Positions 7,940-11,462 of a DNA stretch of 11,462 nucleotides are shown piece after piece (position 1 is the stretch's first letter; each line of letters begins with the position of its first letter). The stretch covers positions 2,532,658 to 2,544,119 of the forward strand of contig JAHNZQ020000181.1 of NCBI GenBank assembly GCA_019155205.2, given 5' to 3'. Under the pieces are notes generated by a model that was given only the letters and a program-made list of their open reading frames with translations, was not told the DNA's origin and did not search any database. The DNA is from Gracilaria vermiculophylla (lineage: Eukaryota > Rhodophyta > Florideophyceae > Gracilariales > Gracilariaceae). Both the position numbers and the translations under genes were made by a program.

Positions 7940-8276
7940 TCAATGATATTGCGGAAATATTTCTGTATGGCGAACATATTCTTGCCGTACTCCAGAAACA
8001 GTTCCATCTGTGTCAACAATTGAATTCGTGCTAAACCACTTGGCATCGTGAGTGGGCTCTCCTGTCATAAGATTCAGAAACTGATATCTTCTTCGTCTTT
8101 TTCTGTGCTTGAGAATAGCTGCATCCTCATATTCTCCGGCAATTTCCGTTCTCATAGGTTCTTGTCTTGGCTTAACAGATGCAGTTTTATCAGCTGGCTG
8201 TTCCTAATGAGGTATTTTATGGCTGACAGAGACGATAGTATGAGTCATGATATAATCAGGGAGCTTATGCTTTGAA
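7940..8276 (-). pseudogene. Gypsy integrase C-terminal end with chromodomain
   Basis: The frame runs from about 8276 (KHKLPDYIMTHTIVSVSHK, the usual link after the integrase core) through a TAG near 8207 to a TGA at 7940-7942. From about 8130 on it reads GEYEDAAILKHRKRRRRYQF, then LNLMTGEPTHDAKW and an end in IFPQYH. This matches the chromodomain found at the C-terminus of chromovirus integrases, which targets integration to marked chromatin. Tyr of the first strand and Trp of HDAKW are present, but the middle Trp of the classical WKG motif is replaced (LMTG), as in chromodomains lacking the full aromatic cage. The integrase core ends in another frame, so a frameshift lies near 8275. Confidence 0.85.
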
Positions 8277-9302
8277 GCATACTTTCCCATTAACTTCACG
8301 ATTTGGAATGGGCCAAATCTTCTGGCTCTCAGCTAATGTAATTCTTGGGACCTTAAATAGGCATCCTTGACCAATGACGGGGTGACCCAGATTTTTTCTC
8401 CATGCATCTTCAAGTGCGGCTTTCAGCTTTTCCTTGAATTCTTCCACATTTTGAACTGGTATCTCTTTTCTAGAAAGCATGTCGAGCGGAGACTGCGGTG
8501 TTCATTCAAGATTCAATTCAAAAGCTGACATCCCGAGATCTGCAGTCACTACAGAGTTGTATGCACACTCAGCTGCGGGCAGCAGTTCATCCCAGTCATT
8601 CTGATGGTAAGAGAAATAATAACGTAGATAGTTTACAACCATTCTGTTCGTGATTTCAGTCGTTCCATCAATCTGCGGATGTTTGCTCGTAGACACTTTC
8701 AACTTAACTCTACAAAGATTCATCCGATGATCTGAAAACTTGGATGTGATCTTTGGATCTCGGTCCAAGGTCATGCTATCCGGTATTCAATTGTTCTTAA
8801 AGATGTTTGAGAAGAAATCATCGGCAGTGCCTTCCGCTATGTCACTGGTAGTGCACCTAAAGAAATTAACTCTTCTGCTCAACCAATGAACCCATGCAGT
8901 TATCGCATCAAACCCAATTTTTGACTCCGGTAAGCTTACAATATAGCCTGCAGACGATGAGCCCAGTCTGTTTTCTGGTAACTCAAAGGATTCTGGGTCG
9001 ATAAATGTCTTCTGCTTTGAGTCCTTAAACTGCTGACACCTCATGCATCCTTCGGCATACTTCCGAACATCTCGACTCTTTTGCCTCCAATGGAAATTGC
9101 TAAGTCTCTACGGTGTCTCTGTAACCTTAAAATGGCCATTTATCTTAAAATGATGCGCTAGTTGCAACGCATTGGAGACGGATTTTCTCGGTATGCAAAG
9201 CATTTCATTATAGAAGAGTCTTTCACTATCCTTTTTGAACAATGGGAGTATCCTTTCCAGTTTCCGTCTCTGAATTTGATCGTCTGACCATTCACAATTC
9301 AT
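8277..9302 (-). pseudogene. Gypsy integrase: H2C2 zinc-binding domain and catalytic core
   Basis: One minus-strand frame carries the whole domain, broken only by TAG 9108-9110, TGA 8787-8789 and TGA 8502-8504. The zinc-binding part has AHHFKINGHF and then C-X2-C (9045-9047, 9036-9038). In the core, the motif normally reading DF/YI-x-x-LP is GYIVSLP, so the first catalytic Asp is Gly (8946-8948). The second Asp survives in LDRDPKI (8763-8765), and Glu survives in GTTEITNR (8655-8657), exactly 35 residues apart as in DD35E enzymes. The domain would insert element cDNA into the genome; the lost Asp and stops make it inactive. The C-terminal part includes DWDELLPAAECAYNS, a conserved gypsy signature. 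Confidence 0.88.
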
Positions 9303-9402
9303 CTTCTATAGCTCTCACAATAGGTCTAATGAATTGTTCCTCATCATATCGAGCTATCACGTCTTCATGTTTGACATATGACACTTCAACTTCATTACAT
9401 AA

Positions 9403-10066
9403 TCATCCATTGTCAACCGTTTCAATAATATGAGGAGCTCTAGATAGAACATCTTCTAAGACGTGTATCGTACCAGGGTCAAGAGTTAGAGGGAAGATTC
9501 CGAAGTTTCCAAAAGCTTCAAGGCATCTCGATTCTTTTCTGCTTAGTTTCGGTGTTGTAAAGGGTATTTTCAGCACTTGGTTATTTGTAAAGACTTTGAA
9601 CTCCGTCCCTTCCAATTAACATCTGAACCTATTTAGTAATGAGACTAGCCCAAGAAGCTCTCTGTCCGTAGCTGAATACACGGATTTTCACGGATTTTGT
9701 TGGGGATAATTTCTTTGAATAGAAGGCAATAACGCGGTCTATTTCATTCTCATCACGTTAGGCCAAATGTGCACCTACAGCGGTTTGTAAAGCATCAATG
9801 TGACATCTGAACGGCTTGCTTCAATATGGTGATACCAAAATGGTGCATTTGTGATTGCTTCTCTTAACTTCGGAAAGGCTTCATCACATTTTTCATTCCA
9901 TTTCTCGATACCTTGATCTTTCTTTGTCAGATTAGTCTTTGGATCAGCAGTTTATGAAAATTTTGGTATGAAAAGTTGAAAGAATGGCATTGTTTCCAGA
10001 AAACTTTAAACTTCAAATAAGGATTTTGTCTTTGGCGAAGCCCTCAGTATTTTTACATTACATGGG
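9403..10066 (-). pseudogene. Gypsy reverse transcriptase end and RNase H
   Basis: Minus-strand motifs in order are SFLETMPFFQLFIPKFS (the SFLGxxxYYRxFI region after the RT palm), KWNEKCDEAFPKLREAITNA, HIDALQTAVGAHLA (first RNase H Asp at about 9794-9796), RVIAFYSKKLSP, ATDRELLGL with the Glu, FKVFTNNQVLK and DVLSRAP. Three frames are needed: stops near 9995-10010 and several shifts between 9640 and 9830. The third RNase H Asp (usual TDN/TDH) is Asn. The YxDD box of RT lies beyond the truncation at about 10066. In the family, RT and RNase H copy element RNA into cDNA. A further frame change between 9303 and 9402 separates it from integrase. Confidence 0.85.
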
Positions 10067-10275
10067 TTACCTCTCCTCCCATCCGTACCGTAAAGAAACT
10101 CTAGTGTCTATACGACCGGTGCACTGACCTTATATGAGGTCAGCGCACCATCACGCAAAAGTAAAAATAAAAAATTGGAATTTGACCCGTAGGCCAATAT
10201 TTTGGAAATTTTAAATTTAAAAACCAGTTATCCAGGATTGCCTGTGAACAATAAATAGTTGTAGAACACGCCCTG
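10067..10275. other. Spacer between gypsy relic and SINE-like unit
   Basis: Begins where gypsy similarity ends. It holds a GC-balanced left half with the hairpin at 10118-10149 and an AT-rich right half (10150-10260). No reading frame of note on either strand. Confidence 0.5.
10118..10149. repeat. 13-bp inverted repeat (hairpin)
   Basis: The arms ggtgcactgacct (10118-10130) and aggtcagcgcacc (10137-10149) are complementary except for one position, with a 6-base loop. It could be a palindromic element end, a structured RNA or a chance palindrome. It lies about 50 bases outside the gypsy truncation point. Confidence 0.65.
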
Positions 10276-10350
10276 AGCTATCACAGCAGCTCAGTAGTCA
10301 TCAGACTACATGCGAGCAACTAATCCTGAGTTCGAACCTCGCTGAGGTTC
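10276..10350 (+). repeat. tRNA-derived SINE-like unit with Pol III A and B boxes
   Basis: The A-box-like cagctcagtag (10287-10297) is followed 32 bases on by gttcgaacc (10330-10338), a perfect match to the B-box consensus GWTCRANNC. A T-arm can be drawn (10326-10342) with 4 of 5 stem pairs, one of them wobble, around loop TTCGAAC. The D-arm and acceptor stem do not pair, so this is not a working tRNA gene. It is best read as the tRNA-related head of a SINE or a decayed tRNA. A UUCG-capped hairpin (10365-10376) follows. The 3' end of the unit is not clear. Confidence 0.55.
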
Positions 10351-10364
10351 TAAAAACTCAAAAA

Positions 10365-10376
10365 CTCCTTCGGGAG
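10365..10376 (+). repeat. UUCG-capped mini hairpin
   Basis: ctcc-ttcg-ggag forms a perfect 4-bp stem closed by C-G around a UUCG tetraloop, an unusually stable RNA loop type, directly downstream of the tRNA-like head. It may be part of the SINE body. Confidence 0.45.
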
Positions 10377-10458
10377 CTCGACTAATTCTAAAAATATTTA
10401 AACTCTCAGAACGTTTTCAACACCCACTTGAACAGCAGACAGAATAAGGTGACATCTG

Positions 10459-10462
10459 TTAA
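10459..10462. other. Candidate TTAA boundary of the piggyBac element
   Basis: piggyBac elements insert at TTAA. On the minus strand, 163 bases after the transposase stop, the sequence reads ...gacgaaactgcccct-TTAA. The adjacent aggggcagtttcgtcat (10463-10479) could be the terminal inverted repeat. The opposite end lies outside the window, and TTAA also occurs at 10484 and 10533, so this is only a candidate. Confidence 0.25.
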
Positions 10463-10601
10463 AGGGGCAGTTTCGTCATAGAGGTTAAATAATCTAGCAA
10501 GTCTAAATAACGCGGATTGAATTAGTAGGGGGCTTAAGGTAAAAGAACTTTTGCTCAATAATTGCATTGAAATGTTGAATTTTACTTAGAAAAACGAATG
10601 T

Positions 10602-10618
10602 TGTCAACGTTGTTGACA
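10602..10618. repeat. Short palindrome after the piggyBac stop codon
   Basis: tgtcaac-gtt-gttgaca is a perfect 7-bp stem with a 3-base loop, six bases beyond the transposase stop (in the sense of its transcription). It might affect 3' end formation; no function is shown. Confidence 0.5.
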
Positions 10619-10624
10619 TTTCTT

Positions 10625-11461
10625 TTAGATACTATGCCTCTCTATACCGTGACACTCCTCAATGAGTTTCATAACCCAATCTCTGTTCGTACCCGTATGA
10701 CATAAAAACACTTCTTTTTCTTTCCTTGAATAGCATCCAGAACATAAAAACTTCGATTTCCTATTACCTCTGCAATAATTGCATCGTCCTTGATATAAAG
10801 CTTTTGTAATCATTCCTTTTTTTGTTTTCCTTCTTCTGTTGGTTTGCATTAAATGCAAGCCAGTGCCAGCAAATATTGTTTGTTCAGTATTATTTTCATT
10901 TTCCGGTTCATTTCTTTTCATTAAACGAGTCGTGTCCCAAGTATTGTCTATTAATTCATCGGCCAACTCACAATAAAATTGATGGGGACTTTTAACGCTC
11001 CTGTTTCCATTTGCTTCCTTATACAGTTTCCATGTATCCACAATGCAAATTTGTAAAAGAGAGCAATTGACTCGAAATGACCACTCTTTCACTTCTATTT
11101 TCTTTTCCAGATTTAAATCATCTTGTCTGCATCTGTTATGGCGATCGATCATGGAGCATGTTTTGCAATATTCTTCACAAATCTCAGGAATTGCAACCTC
11201 AAATTCCATTTTCTTAGAAATAGTTCCCTCCTGCCTCCATCTCTCCCTTACAATAGAAGTACCAGGATTAACTGTGCCCGAGGTTGAAATAAAGTATTTC
11301 CCATCTCGATCCATCCACATTACGGCTATCATGTGACTATTAGGGACGCTTCCTTTTGAAATCATAGATATAAAGTCGCCTCTGTTCCTTAAAGTGATTT
11401 CAGATAAGTGCTTCATAGGAAACTCTCGAGATGCATTTTTGATTATTCCAGTAAATCTCAA
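10625..11461 (-). CDS. piggyBac-type transposase, C-terminal part (5' partial)
   Basis: The frame is uninterrupted from the right edge to TAA at 10625-10627, 278 codons, with no plausible start inside. Residues 44-61 (MIAVMWMDRDGKYFISTS) and 98-126 (EYCKTCSMIDRHNRCRQDDL, then LEKK and W) match the end of the PiggyBac/PGBD DDE domain. D106 of MIDRHN corresponds to the third catalytic Asp. The first two lie upstream, outside the window. IVDTWKLY and QFYCELADELIDNTWD (about 161-176) are further family signatures. The tail is a cysteine-rich domain: C227-X2-C230, C240-X2-C243, C254-H255, C270-H271, the pattern that binds the element ends. Function: cut-and-paste transposition at TTAA. The intact frame contrasts with the decayed LTR elements nearby, so this copy is young or conserved. 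Confidence 0.9.
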   Translation of the reverse strand: MRFTGIIKNASREFPMKHLSEITLRNRGDFISMISKGSVPNSHMIAVMWMDRDGKYFISTSGTVNPGTSIVRERWRQEGTISKKMEFEVAIPEICEEYCKTCSMIDRHNRCRQDDLNLEKKIEVKEWSFRVNCSLLQICIVDTWKLYKEANGNRSVKSPHQFYCELADELIDNTWDTTRLMKRNEPENENNTEQTIFAGTGLHLMQTNRRRKTKKGMITKALYQGRCNYCRGNRKSKFLCSGCYSRKEKEVFLCHTGTNRDWVMKLIEECHGIERHSI

Positions 11462-11462
11462 C

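Larger units (their letters stand above)
7940..10066 (-). mobile_element. Ty3/gypsy chromodomain retrotransposon (chromovirus-like), 5'-truncated
   Basis: On the minus strand the order is end of reverse transcriptase, RNase H, H2C2 integrase and C-terminal chromodomain, followed by polypurine tract and 3' LTR (7642-7921). This is the Ty3/gypsy order. gag, protease and most of RT are missing beyond about 10066. The three pol pieces lie in different frames with several stops, so the copy is inactive. Confidence 0.88.

Noticed and set aside
8502..8789. In-frame TGA codons in the gypsy integrase as a reassigned stop codon
   Set aside because: The same element also has TAG and TAA stops and several frameshifts, so ordinary decay explains them.
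10276..10350. Functional tRNA gene
   Set aside because: No pairing acceptor or D stem; only the T-arm and promoter boxes are convincing.
11043..11336. Plus-strand 97-codon frame
   Set aside because: Antisense shadow of the piggyBac transposase.

Overview
The window is eukaryotic DNA. It carries the C-terminal part of a C2H2 zinc-finger protein followed by about 11 kb of transposable-element remains: a 5'-truncated LINE, a Ty1/copia pol relic, a Ty3/gypsy chromodomain element with one LTR, a tRNA-derived SINE-like unit and a piggyBac-type transposase fragment. I see no operon, Shine-Dalgarno site, CRISPR array or bacterial gene. The host lineage is not resolved. A very GC-rich, compact zinc-finger gene beside AT-rich, element-filled DNA would fit a red alga or another protist, but that is inference.

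Base composition changes in steps. About 1-1260 is very GC-rich (43 of 60 bases G+C at 901-960). About 1265-2450 is balanced. About 2450-4900 is very AT-rich (13 of 60 at 2821-2880). Within the AT-rich block sits a LINE 3' end (3009-3289) whose coding part is GC-balanced (32 of 60 at 3061-3120) and whose insertion is bounded by an 11-bp target-site duplication. Mid-GC patches at 4909-5390 and 5685-5975 look like decayed minus-strand coding sequence of no family I recognise.

From 6030 to the right edge the order is: copia RT/RNase H relic (+ strand, to 7300); a short open frame with an AN1-like cysteine start (7494-7641) that ends exactly where a gypsy LTR begins (7642-7909); polypurine tract; gypsy pol on the minus strand (chromodomain, integrase with a D-X35-E pair, RNase H, RT end) up to about 10066; a spacer with a hairpin and a tRNA-like unit with A and B boxes; and a 278-codon uninterrupted piggyBac transposase C-terminus (minus strand) that runs off the right edge.

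The elements do not form a pathway. They record successive insertions beside one host gene. The LTR elements are dead (frameshifts, stops, altered catalytic residues). The LINE tail and the piggyBac frame have not been broken, so they are probably younger or, for piggyBac, possibly retained. I found no convincing new biological system. The points most worth checking are the LINE insertion structure, the uninterrupted piggyBac frame, the ORF cut by the LTR, the SINE-like unit and the unrecognised minus-strand coding relics.
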